9,328 bases of DNA from an uncultured Candidatus Melainabacteria bacterium. GTDB lineage: Bacteria > Cyanobacteriota > Vampirovibrionia > Gastranaerophilales > Gastranaerophilaceae. The stretch's first letter is position 1; the number at the start of each line of letters is the position of its first letter. Below, in pieces: positions 1-6,261 of this stretch. The stretch spans positions 1 to 9,328 of the forward strand of contig CAKUVB010000061.1 of assembly GCA_934693215.1 (NCBI GenBank). Direction: 5' to 3'. Both the position numbers and the translations under genes were made by a program. The notes under the pieces are model-generated. The model had not been told where the DNA came from, did no database searches, and worked only from the letters and a program-made list of their open reading frames with translations.

Positions 1-493
1 TAGTAGCTGCAGGCATGAAAAAAGATTTACGATAAACTGGACCTACAGCTTTACTACGGAATTGACTTGCATTTGCAGATGCATTTGAATAATTATCATC
101 TCCAATATGATAAATATCTGTATCTATTACAATATCAAACTTGTTTGATTTTTCAATGCCGATACTGAGTGGTTTGCCAATATTCTTTTCATTAATCGTA
201 ATTGAAAAAGGTTTATAGTTTTGTTTTTGAACAGATAATATGCTATTTTGCGGAGTATAGCTTGGAACTGAGAATTTTCCATAATTATCAGTATAAGTTG
301 AATACCCAATTTGCGGAATTCTAACTTTTGCACCAGTGACAGGAATTTGTGTTTTCTTATCAATTACTCTGTTATATTTTTGTTGAACAGAAGAATTTTC
401 GCTAACTCCACCTTGCATGATTGCGGCTGAAGCATGTAGCGAACAAAAAATAGATATTATAAGTACCAAAAAACAATTAATAAATTTCATCAT
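1..493 (-). CDS. Secreted protein with carboxypeptidase-regulatory-like domain (partial, 3' end beyond left edge)
   Basis: An open frame of 164 residues runs off the left edge. The N-terminus is a clear Sec signal: Lys3, then a hydrophobic run (FINCFLVLIISIFCS), then an AxA-type cleavage site (HASA, about residue 23). No convincing lipobox is present. Residues ~41-103 look like a carboxypeptidase-D regulatory-like beta-sandwich: an NRVIDKKTQIPVTGAKVRI strand block, then YTDNYGKFSVP with the usual T-D-x-x-G-x-[FY] turn. Such domains usually sit in surface or envelope proteins, so an exported envelope role is inferred. Three in-frame ATGs lie at 499, 493 and 490. GGAG at 506-503 is 3, 9 and 12 nt from them, so 493 is preferred. 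The C-terminal function cannot be seen. Confidence 0.8.
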   Translation of the reverse strand, partial: MMKFINCFLVLIISIFCSLHASAAIMQGGVSENSSVQQKYNRVIDKKTQIPVTGAKVRIPQIGYSTYTDNYGKFSVPSYTPQNSILSVQKQNYKPFSITINEKNIGKPLSIGIEKSNKFDIVIDTDIYHIGDDNYSNASANASQFRSKAVGPVYRKSFFMPAAT

Positions 494-632
494 TGCCATT
501 ATCTCCGTTAATATCAGATAAAAACACACCTTATGTATTATTCATTAATGATTATTTTTAAAAAGTAAAATAATATTTGAAATTTTATTATTTGTTTGGT
601 ATCCTATAGGAAGATAAATTTCAAACAAACAT

Positions 633-661
633 TTGATTTTTTTTAATGAACATTTGACAAT
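633..661 (+). promoter_or_regulatory. Possible promoter for tRNA-Leu
   Basis: TTGATT (633-638), a 17-bp spacer and GACAAT (656-661) lie just ahead of the tRNA and would start RNA near 668, leaving a leader of only a few bases. A perfect TTGACA at 654-659 is too close to the tRNA to act as its -35 box. The -10 match is 4/6, so this is tentative. Confidence 0.3.
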
Positions 662-670
662 TTAAAATAT

Positions 671-754
671 GCCGATGTGATGAAATTGGTAGACGTGCTA
701 GACTCAAAATCTTGTGTGGGCAACCACGTGCCGGTTCGACTCCGGCCATCGGCA
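671..754 (+). tRNA. tRNA-Leu, anticodon CAA
   Basis: This is a full class II cloverleaf of 84 nt. The acceptor stem is GCCGATG (671-677) with CATCGGC (747-753), and the discriminator is A754. The D-loop contains GG (688-689). The anticodon arm is 698-714, with loop CTCAAAA and anticodon CAA at 705-707. The long variable arm is GTGG-GCAA-CCAC. The T arm is GCCGG-TTCGACT-CCGGC (730-746). The long variable arm, A73 and the anticodon identify leucine, decoding UUG. CCA is not encoded and must be added by nucleotidyltransferase. The second anticodon-stem pair is a T-T mismatch (699/713). No other tRNA is adjacent. Confidence 0.96.
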
Positions 755-796
755 TATTTTTTCATATTTAAGAAAAGATATTATGGAGTCGAACCG
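744..796 (+). repeat. Direct repeat copy A, overlapping the tRNA-Leu 3' end
   Basis: This 53-bp segment starts in the 3' side of the T stem (GGCCATCGGCA), runs through the AT-rich trailer and ends in GGAGTCGAACCG. It recurs at 852-903 with one mismatch and one single-base indel. The copies start exactly 108 bp apart, so 744-851 can be read as one unit of an incomplete tandem duplication. The closing 12 bases (785-796) are the exact reverse complement of the tRNA T-arm stretch at 732-743. Confidence 0.9.
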
Positions 797-841
797 CATA
801 CCGGTTCTTACCTCTCGAAAAATGATACTTAATCATTTTTC
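791..841. repeat. Two perfect hairpins between the direct-repeat copies
   Basis: The first is GAACCG (791-796), loop CATAC, CGGTTC (802-807). The second is GAAAAATGAT (817-826), loop ACTTA, ATCATTTTTC (832-841), a 10-bp perfect stem. The flanking CTCT and AGAG could extend the second stem with a bulge. They lie directly behind the tRNA; neither is followed by a long T-run on the plus strand, so a plain terminator is not the best reading. Confidence 0.8.
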
Positions 842-851
842 TCGGCAGAGT

Positions 852-903
852 GGCCATCGGCATATTTTTTCATATTTAGAATAGATATTATGGAGTCGAA
901 CCG
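852..903 (+). repeat. Direct repeat copy B (contains a duplicated tRNA 3' tip)
   Basis: This copy again begins GGCCATCGGCA, without the rest of the tRNA, and ends GGAGTCGAACCG (892-903). It differs from copy A near 879-882 by a one-base deletion and a substitution. No integrase gene lies nearby. Confidence 0.9.
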
Positions 904-1011
904 GAAAAATCTATAACTCTATCTTTATCTAAAAAAAGCATTTACTTAAAAAGTTTTTATATATCAATTGATCTGAAAAACGTTGATATTACACAGTTGG
1001 AGGTTATTATT

Positions 1012-1551
1012 ATGAAATTTGTATGTACTATTTGTGGTTATACAGCAGAAGGTACTGCACCTGACAAATGTCCTGTTTGTGGTGCTGGTAAAGATAAGTT
1101 CAAAGAAGTTGACGAAAACACTAAACAATATGCTACAGAACACATTGTAGGTGTTGCTAAAGGTGTTGATTCTGAAGTTTTAGAAGGCTTAAATGCTCAC
1201 TTTACAGGCGAATGTGCAGAAGTTGGTATGTACCTTGCAATGTCTAGACAAGCTGAAAGAGAAGGATACCCTGAAATTGCAGAAGCATACAAAAGATATG
1301 CATTTGAAGAAGCAGAACACGCTGCAAAATTCGCAGAATTATTAGGTGATGTTTTAACAACTTCTACAAAGAAAAACCTAGAAATGAGAGCAGAAGCTGA
1401 ATTTGGTGCTTGTGCGGGTAAAATGGAAATCGCAAAAAGAGCTAAAGAATTAGGCTTAGATGCTATTCACGATACAGTTCATGAAATGGCAAAAGATGAA
1501 GCTCGTCATGGACAAGGTTTTGAAGGTTTATTAAAAAGATATTTTTCATAA
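1012..1551 (+). CDS. Reverse rubrerythrin (rubredoxin domain N-terminal, diiron domain C-terminal)
   Basis: A 179-residue peroxide-scavenging protein of the anaerobe oxidative-stress response, cytoplasmic. Residues 1-35 form a rubredoxin-like iron site with C5-x2-C8 and C20-x2-C23 (CTICGY and CPVCG). Residues ~50-179 form a ferritin-like four-helix bundle; likely diiron ligands are E67, E100-x2-H103, E130 and E163-x2-H166. Classical rubrerythrin has the opposite domain order; this order matches clostridial 'reverse' rubrerythrins, which reduce H2O2 with electrons from NADH-linked reductases (family knowledge). GGAGG at 999-1003, 8 nt ahead, fixes the ATG at 1012; an upstream in-frame TTG at 997 overlaps that site and is rejected. 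A 10-bp palindrome, ATCAATTGAT (963-972), lies upstream as a possible operator. Monocistronic, with a terminator 27 bp after the stop. Confidence 0.95.
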   Translation: MKFVCTICGYTAEGTAPDKCPVCGAGKDKFKEVDENTKQYATEHIVGVAKGVDSEVLEGLNAHFTGECAEVGMYLAMSRQAEREGYPEIAEAYKRYAFEEAEHAAKFAELLGDVLTTSTKKNLEMRAEAEFGACAGKMEIAKRAKELGLDAIHDTVHEMAKDEARHGQGFEGLLKRYFS

Positions 1552-1577
1552 TAAATCTTTAATTATTGAAATATAAG

Positions 1578-1616
1578 AAAAACGAGATTAGGTTTTATAC
1601 CTAGTCTCGTTTTTTA
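1578..1616. terminator. Bidirectional intrinsic terminator between convergent genes
   Basis: The stem is AACGAGATTAGG (1581-1592) paired with CCTAGTCTCGTT (1600-1611), 12 bp with one G-T wobble and a 7-nt loop. A T-run follows on the plus strand, and an A-run precedes it, giving a T-run on the minus strand. It therefore ends both the rubrerythrin transcript and the AAA+ gene (stop at 1636). Confidence 0.9.
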
Positions 1617-1635
1617 TAAGAAGTGTTAGTAGTTT

Positions 1636-3219
1636 TTATTCATGATACCTCTTTGAGTTAAACCCTATTTCTAAAGTTTGTTTGCCTCCTGTAAGTTCTT
1701 TTCTTTTCGATAATTCTTCAATAGCTTTATCAAAGTCCTCATCTTTAACTCTTAGATTTTTCATATCATCTGGAGTATATGTTCCTGCATCAATTTTTTC
1801 ATAAATACCTTCTCTTCGTTTTGCAAATTTCTCAGCATCTTCTACAGCTGCAGAAATATCTGCTCCGACAGCTTTATTTTTATGTAGTTCTTTTGAATAT
1901 TTTTCTACATTGAAATGTTCATCAAAAGGTACACCTTTTCGATGTATATCAAAAATTTGTTTTGTACCCTCTAAATCAGGTTCTCCAATATGTATAATTT
2001 TACCAAATCTACCAGCTCTTGTTAAAGCAGAGTCTAGAACCTCTTTATTATTTGTAGCTGCAACAAAATAAATATCATCGCCACGTTTTTCAGATTCGCT
2101 CATTTCGGCAAGCCAAGTGTTTAAAGCTTTATCTCCATACACATCTTTACCACTTCTTTTTTTACCAATTGCATCAATTTCATCGATAAAAATAATAGCA
2201 GGTTGATTATCTCTTGCCTCTGCAACAACAGCCCTTACATTTGCTTCTGATTCGCCCACATATTTACCGTCAAGTTCTGAACCCTTTATATATCTATAAT
2301 AAGCACCACTTTCGTTAGCTGTAGCTTCTCCTAGCAAAGATTTTCCTGTTCCTGGAGGACCTTCAAGTAATACAGCCTTATTCATATTTTTTTGACTTTT
2401 TAACTCTGGATACTTGATTGGATATACAATAGTTTCTTTCATATCCCTAATTGCATCTTTCATACCTCCTATATCTGCAAACTTTATTGGAGGTTTACCG
2501 TTATTTGGATCATAAGAATATTTCTTTAAAGTGTTTTTATTTATGCGTTTAATAGAATTTTCTGTTTCATTTTGTACATCTATAGTAGTTGCATATTTCT
2601 CTTTTATATTATTAGGCACTGCTTTATTTTTATTATCAAATTTAAGACTATGATTATTTGTTAAAAGTATATCATTGTCTGATACATATATAGTATCATT
2701 AGGTTTCACAAAGTACTTTTGACCCTGTTCACCAGTTTTTATAAAAGCAAGTTTATCACTTAAATTAGTAAACTCTTTATCTCCTTCATTTTTAGTAAAA
2801 GCAATTGTTTGTTCAGCCTTAGGTTCTCGTAAGAAAAATATTTTTTTAATAACTTTGCGAAAAGGCGAAATTATTTTTTTATTCTTGTCTATTTTATCAA
2901 TATGATTTTCTAAATCTTTCAATGATTTTTTTAAGTTTGAACCTACAAGGATTACTTCATTTGAATGAAGAGTATCTAAAAGCCCCATTACCTTTTGTTC
3001 TAAAGAAGGACCTTGAGGTCCTAAAGGTGCAGGAAGTCCTCTGAACGCAACTTTTAAGTTTCTAGTTTGCAAAGCTCCATAATTTTTATCTAACAAAACT
3101 CTATCTGCATTATTATGATTAAGTGTCTTCGTTACATTTTTATTATTATCTATCGAAGGTTTTGAGTTCGGTTGATTTTGTGTAACTACTCCAATGCTTG
3201 CTCTAAAAGCTATATTCAT
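1636..3219 (-). CDS. AAA+ ATPase of Cdc48/FtsH/proteasomal-ATPase type, unassigned N-terminal region
   Basis: A 527-residue protein. Residues ~247-430 are a complete AAA module: a FADIGGM entry strand, Walker A GPPGTGKS (287-294), a pore-loop-like region about KYVGESEANVR (319-329), Walker B IIFIDEIDA (342-350), sensor 1 at N390, and a second region of homology with arginine fingers R401 and R404 (LTRAGRFGK). A helical lid follows (~415-505). This is the classic unfoldase type acting on proteins or complexes. No FtsH zinc protease (HEXXH), transmembrane helix or second AAA ring is present. Residues 1-245 match nothing I recognise; they are Lys/Asn-rich, with a short KVAFRG motif (56-61) followed by a Pro/Gly stretch. 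AAGGAGG (3233-3227), 7 nt upstream, supports the start. Substrate and partners are unknown. Confidence 0.85.
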   Translation of the reverse strand: MNIAFRASIGVVTQNQPNSKPSIDNNKNVTKTLNHNNADRVLLDKNYGALQTRNLKVAFRGLPAPLGPQGPSLEQKVMGLLDTLHSNEVILVGSNLKKSLKDLENHIDKIDKNKKIISPFRKVIKKIFFLREPKAEQTIAFTKNEGDKEFTNLSDKLAFIKTGEQGQKYFVKPNDTIYVSDNDILLTNNHSLKFDNKNKAVPNNIKEKYATTIDVQNETENSIKRINKNTLKKYSYDPNNGKPPIKFADIGGMKDAIRDMKETIVYPIKYPELKSQKNMNKAVLLEGPPGTGKSLLGEATANESGAYYRYIKGSELDGKYVGESEANVRAVVAEARDNQPAIIFIDEIDAIGKKRSGKDVYGDKALNTWLAEMSESEKRGDDIYFVAATNNKEVLDSALTRAGRFGKIIHIGEPDLEGTKQIFDIHRKGVPFDEHFNVEKYSKELHKNKAVGADISAAVEDAEKFAKRREGIYEKIDAGTYTPDDMKNLRVKDEDFDKAIEELSKRKELTGGKQTLEIGFNSKRYHE

Positions 3220-3279
3220 GTATTAACCTCCTTAACTTGAATTAGTGTAAAAAATACATTTATTAATCCGTTTCTTTTT

Positions 3280-3307
3280 AGTTTAGATTTTTTTGAGGAT
3301 TTGTCAA
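3280..3307 (-). promoter_or_regulatory. Probable sigma70-type promoter of the AAA+ gene
   Basis: On the minus strand, TTGACA (3307-3302, perfect) is followed by a 16-bp spacer and TAAACT (3285-3280, 4/6). Transcription would begin near 3273, giving a leader of about 54 nt that includes the AAGGAGG site. Confidence 0.55.
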
Positions 3308-3506
3308 TATATAAGTTTTTATATACACTTTTTATTTTTTGAAAAAACTTTAATTTTGAATAAATTTTATTTAAAATTTGATAAATTATACAAAAAATAT
3401 GCAAATATCTATAAAATTTATACCTTTTTTGCCAATAAATATATCAAATTTTATATGTAAATTTTTGTTAAAATTTTAAACTACAAACGAATTAAAAATT
3501 TGTTAT

Positions 3507-3548
3507 AAAAAAAGAGGTATTTTGTAAGATTACAAAATACCTCTTTTT
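3507..3548 (-). terminator. Strong intrinsic terminator of the 68-residue gene
   Basis: The arms 3509-3527 and 3530-3548 are perfect complements over 19 bases; with a realistic loop this is about 17 bp. Seven T follow on the minus strand. The stop codon of the 3572-3778 gene is 23 bp away. Confidence 0.9.
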
Positions 3549-3571
3549 ACATTTTTATATTTTATTTTGTT

Positions 3572-3778
3572 TTATTCGCTTTCAACTACAACATTTGCAA
3601 TTAAATCACCATAACTATTCACATGCCCGTCAGTTTCTTCTATCACATATCTAAGTTCTGGCTTGTTTTCAATACATTTTTCTGCTTTTTCTAACGCAGC
3701 ATCAAAATCTCTAAAATCACCCATTGCAGTTTTTGAAAAATCTGGTTTTTCTCTATCTATTGTATAAACATGATACAT
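3572..3778 (-). CDS. Small hypothetical protein, 68 residues
   Basis: A short acidic, soluble protein that I do not recognise. It begins MYHVYTIDREKPDFSK and ends in a strand-like IANVVVESE; a central helix (residues ~23-38, FRDFDAALEKAEKCIENK) lies between beta-like segments, so a compact alpha/beta fold is plausible. No signal peptide, membrane segment or metal motif is visible. It is credible as a gene because AAGGAGG sits 6 nt before its ATG and a strong terminator follows the stop. It is separated from the upstream YjbR-family gene by 71 bp and may have its own promoter there. Function unknown. Confidence 0.8.
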   Translation of the reverse strand: MYHVYTIDREKPDFSKTAMGDFRDFDAALEKAEKCIENKPELRYVIEETDGHVNSYGDLIANVVVESE

Positions 3779-3849
3779 AAGAATCCTCCTTTTTTATCTT
3801 TCATTTCAACTATATAATAGCATAAAATGTTTTCATAATTCTAAGTATA

Positions 3850-4185
3850 TTATTTTTTTCTTTTCTTAAGGATAGTTAATTCATAACTTTTTTTAATTAA
3901 ATTACACAACAATTCTTCATCAATATATTCTACTTCTACCATAATCCAATGAGTCTTATTCATATGCCAAGCAGGTTTTATCTCATCATATAAATCCCTT
4001 AAAAATACTGAGTCTAAAGGCTCAGATTTTAGATTTACACACAACTTGTTATTTAAATAAAAAATCAAAGCAAACCACTTGTTATTAGCTTTATGCCTTA
4101 TAACTACGTTATTTTCATCAAAAGGATAAGTTTCTATTGCACCATCAAAATTAAGGCATAGTTGAATCAGTTTGTGTTTGTCCAT
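3850..4185 (-). CDS. MmcQ/YjbR family protein
   Basis: A 111-residue protein of the MmcQ/YjbR (CyaY-like fold) family. Family features seen: the opening MDKHKLIQLCLNFDGAIETY with the acidic-aromatic turn that follows, a central WFALIFYLNNKLCVNLK beta stretch, and the signature AWHMNKTHWIMVEV (about residues 73-86, the P-x-x-H-M-x-K-x-H-W block). The family is common, and its biochemical role is not settled (DNA-binding has been proposed), so no function is assigned. The family N-terminus argues for the ATG at 4185; in-frame ATGs at 4188 and 4215 are alternatives. No good ribosome-binding site precedes any of them, and the start lies 35 nt inside the upstream small exported-protein gene, suggesting translational coupling. 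The C-terminus is a lysine/arginine run. Confidence 0.85.
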   Translation of the reverse strand: MDKHKLIQLCLNFDGAIETYPFDENNVVIRHKANNKWFALIFYLNNKLCVNLKSEPLDSVFLRDLYDEIKPAWHMNKTHWIMVEVEYIDEELLCNLIKKSYELTILKKRKK

Positions 4186-4477
4186 CATAATACATTGTTT
4201 GTGTAGGTTCTTCATTCATTGTTGTATCAGATTTCACTTGAGGTTTTTCAATAAGAATTTGACTATTGTATTTCAACCCATTTACAGGAGCAATACTATT
4301 TTGCAACACAAAACCTGAATTTTTCAATTTTTGAGGACTGCTCTCCATAACATTCTTATCTGGAGTTTCCAAATTTATATTCTTTTCAATAGGCTCTGTC
4401 GCATCAAGATGAATTTCTTCAGCTTGAACATATCCTGATATTAATAGAACCATAAATAAAACGATACTCTTTTTCAT
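4151..4477 (-). CDS. Small exported protein of unknown function
   Basis: A 108-residue protein with a textbook Sec signal peptide: MKKS, hydrophobic IVLFMVLLISGYV, then QAEE with cleavage probably after QA (about residue 19). The mature part is polar, low-complexity and probably disordered, rich in Asn, Gln, Thr, Ser, Pro and Glu, ending in a QTMYYDGQTQTDSTMP tail. There are no cysteines and no recognised domain; a periplasmic or secreted location is inferred. The ATG has no properly spaced ribosome-binding site: AAGGG ends 1 nt before it, and a perfect TATAAT lies 6 nt upstream, consistent with a leaderless transcript. The last 35 nt overlap the YjbR-family gene in another frame. Confidence 0.7.
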   Translation of the reverse strand: MKKSIVLFMVLLISGYVQAEEIHLDATEPIEKNINLETPDKNVMESSPQKLKNSGFVLQNSIAPVNGLKYNSQILIEKPQVKSDTTMNEEPTQTMYYDGQTQTDSTMP

Positions 4478-4483
4478 ACCCTT

Positions 4484-4512
4484 ATTATAACAAAAAAAGG
4501 CGAAACTGAAAA
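4484..4512 (-). promoter_or_regulatory. Promoter embedded in the groEL terminator, likely leaderless
   Basis: On the minus strand, TTTTCA (4512-4507, 4/6) lies 17 bp before a perfect TATAAT (4489-4484). The -10 box ends only 6 nt before the ATG at 4477, so RNA would start at or beside the start codon. The -35 box and spacer lie within the loop and distal arm of the groEL terminator. Confidence 0.5.
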
Positions 4513-4523
4513 GCCTCGCCTTT
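4492..4523 (-). terminator. Intrinsic terminator of groES-groEL
   Basis: On the minus strand, AAAGGCGA (4523-4516) pairs perfectly with TCGCCTTT (4503-4496). Four more inner pairs, two of them wobbles, leave a TTTC loop. A run of seven T (4498-4492) follows. It lies 35 bp after the groEL stop. Confidence 0.85.
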
Positions 4524-4557
4524 AATATTTACATTCGGATTTATGATGTAAATTGAA

Positions 4558-6210
4558 TTACATCATACCTCCCATGCCACCCATACCTGCAGCCATTGCT
4601 GACATATCAGGAGCAGCTTTTTCTTCCGGAATATCAATTACAGCAGCTTCTGTTGTCAATAACATAGAAGCAACAGATGCCGCATTTTCTAAAGCTGAAC
4701 GAGTAACTTTTGCAGGGTCAACGATACCAGCTTCAAACATATCTACATATCTATAAAGTAGAGCATCATAACCATAAGCATCTTTACCAGCTCTTACATT
4801 ATCAACTACAACATCTGATTTTGCACCAGCATTATAAGCGATAGCTCTTAGAGGAGCATCTAATGCTGCCATTAGAATTTTATAACCACTCTTTTCATCA
4901 TCTGAATCGAAATTATAAGAGTTTAGTTTGTCTTCTAGTTCTTGTTGAACTCTTACCAACATAACTCCACCACCAGGAACAATACCTTCTTCGTTAGCTG
5001 CTCTTGTAGCATTTAGAGCATCTTCGATTCTAAGTTTTCTTTCTTTTAATTCAACTTCTGTTGCTGCACCAACTTCGATTACTGCAACACCGCCAGAAAG
5101 TTTAGCCATACGTTCTTGTAGTTTTTCTTTATCATATTCTGAATCAGAAAGTTCTATTTGTTTCTTGATTAAGCCAACTCTTTCTTGAACAGCAACTTTT
5201 GTTTCATCACCTACAACGATTGTTGTTTCGTCTTTTGTTACTGTTACACGTTTAGCTTTACCCATCATATCTGTAGTGATATTTTCAAGCTTGATACCAA
5301 GTTCTTCAGTAAACATTTGACCACCTGTTAGGATAGCGATATCTTCTAACATAGCTTTTCTTCTGTCACCAAAACCAGGAGCTTTAACTGCTACTGCTCT
5401 TAAAACTTTTCTCATTGTGTTAACAACTAATGTTGCAAGAGCTTCACCTTCAACATCTTCTGCAATCAACAATAATGAACGACCATCTCTGGCAACTTGT
5501 TCCAAAACCGGTACTAAATCTGATATCAAGTTGATTTTTTTATTTACACATAATACGTAAGCATCTTCAAGAACTGCTTCCATTCTTTCAGCATCAGTTA
5601 CGAAATATGGAGAAATATAACCTTTGTCGAATTGCATACCTTCAACAACTTTTAGGTTTGTACCAAAAGATTTAGACTCTTCAACAGTAATAACACCGTC
5701 GTGTCCAACTTTTGACATTGCTTCTGCAATAAGTTCACCAATTTCAGGATTGTTACCAGCAGAAATTGTAGCAACTTGAGCAATACCTTCTTTTGTATTT
5801 ACAGGTTTAGCCATTGATTTAATTTTTGCAGTTGCAACTTCTACAGCTTTATCAATACCACGTTTCATAGACATTGGATTAGCACCTGCAGTCAAGTTCT
5901 TTAAACCTTCTCTAACAATAGATTGAGCAAGAACTGATGCTGTAGTTGTACCATCACCAGCAACATCATTAGTTTTAGATGAAACTTCTTTTAATAATTG
6001 TGCTCCTGAATTTTCCAAACCATCAGCAAGTTCAATTTCTTTTGCGATAGTTACACCATCATTAACGATTTGTGGAACACCAAATTTCTTTTGTAATATA
6101 ACGTTACGACCTTTTGGTCCTAATGTAACTTTAACAGCATCTGCAACAGCATCAATACCTTTTAAAAGAGCTTTGCGAGCTTCTTCTTCAAAAACAATAC
6201 GTTTTGCCAT
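4558..6210 (-). CDS. groEL: Chaperonin GroEL (Hsp60), 60 kDa subunit
   Basis: A full-length 550-residue chaperonin that forms the double-ring ATP-driven folding chamber capped by GroES. Visible landmarks: the TLGPKGRN nucleotide-binding loop (29-36), the ATPase loop GDGTTT (85-90, with the Mg-binding Asp86), a PGFGDRRK apical/intermediate segment, the EEGIVPGGG block, and the Gly/Met tail ending GGMGGMM. The block PQIVNDGVTIAKEIEL (46-61) is the form common in cyanobacterial GroEL, unlike the PLITNDG form usual in Firmicutes; this supports the proposed lineage. AAAGGA (6224-6219), 8 nt upstream, supports the ATG. It follows groES by 51 bp in one operon and ends at a strong terminator. No frameshift or missing key residue is seen. 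Confidence 0.99.
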   Translation of the reverse strand: MAKRIVFEEEARKALLKGIDAVADAVKVTLGPKGRNVILQKKFGVPQIVNDGVTIAKEIELADGLENSGAQLLKEVSSKTNDVAGDGTTTASVLAQSIVREGLKNLTAGANPMSMKRGIDKAVEVATAKIKSMAKPVNTKEGIAQVATISAGNNPEIGELIAEAMSKVGHDGVITVEESKSFGTNLKVVEGMQFDKGYISPYFVTDAERMEAVLEDAYVLCVNKKINLISDLVPVLEQVARDGRSLLLIAEDVEGEALATLVVNTMRKVLRAVAVKAPGFGDRRKAMLEDIAILTGGQMFTEELGIKLENITTDMMGKAKRVTVTKDETTIVVGDETKVAVQERVGLIKKQIELSDSEYDKEKLQERMAKLSGGVAVIEVGAATEVELKERKLRIEDALNATRAANEEGIVPGGGVMLVRVQQELEDKLNSYNFDSDDEKSGYKILMAALDAPLRAIAYNAGAKSDVVVDNVRAGKDAYGYDALLYRYVDMFEAGIVDPAKVTRSALENAASVASMLLTTEAAVIDIPEEKAAPDMSAMAAGMGGMGGMM

Positions 6211-6261
6211 TTTTATAATCCTTTCTTGATTATTAACTTAACTCTTATTTACTTCAAAAAT

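Larger units (their letters stand above)
3220..3571. other. AT-rich intergenic region upstream of the AAA+ gene
   Basis: These 352 bases contain the AAA+ ribosome-binding site (3227-3233), its probable promoter (3280-3307) and the terminator of the next gene (3507-3548). The remainder (3308-3506) is extremely AT-rich with many A/T runs and no gene I can support. A 62-codon minus-strand frame (3216-3404) starts at TTG, lacks a ribosome-binding site and is low-complexity, so it is not called. Confidence 0.7.

Noticed and set aside
127..363. 78-residue frame on the minus strand
   Set aside because: It lies inside the secreted-protein gene in another frame and has no ribosome-binding site or domain.
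591..629. Inverted repeat TTTGTTTG / CAAACAAA around a CCTATAGG palindrome
   Set aside because: The arms are A/T-biased with a 23-nt loop and no T-run; not convincing as a terminator or operator.
755..910. Integrated element or phage att pair behind tRNA-Leu
   Set aside because: Only 108 bp lie between the copies and no integrase or cargo is present, so a functional element is not claimed; only the repeat is reported.
997..1011. Five-codon upstream extension of rubrerythrin starting at TTG
   Set aside because: It overlaps the GGAGG ribosome-binding site that serves the ATG at 1012.
3216..3404. 62-residue minus-strand frame ending in an ATGA overlap with the AAA+ start
   Set aside because: It starts with TTG, lacks a ribosome-binding site, is low-complexity Lys/Ile-rich AT sequence, and covers the AAA+ promoter.
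4553..4756. 67-residue plus-strand frame
   Set aside because: Antisense shadow of the groEL 3' end.
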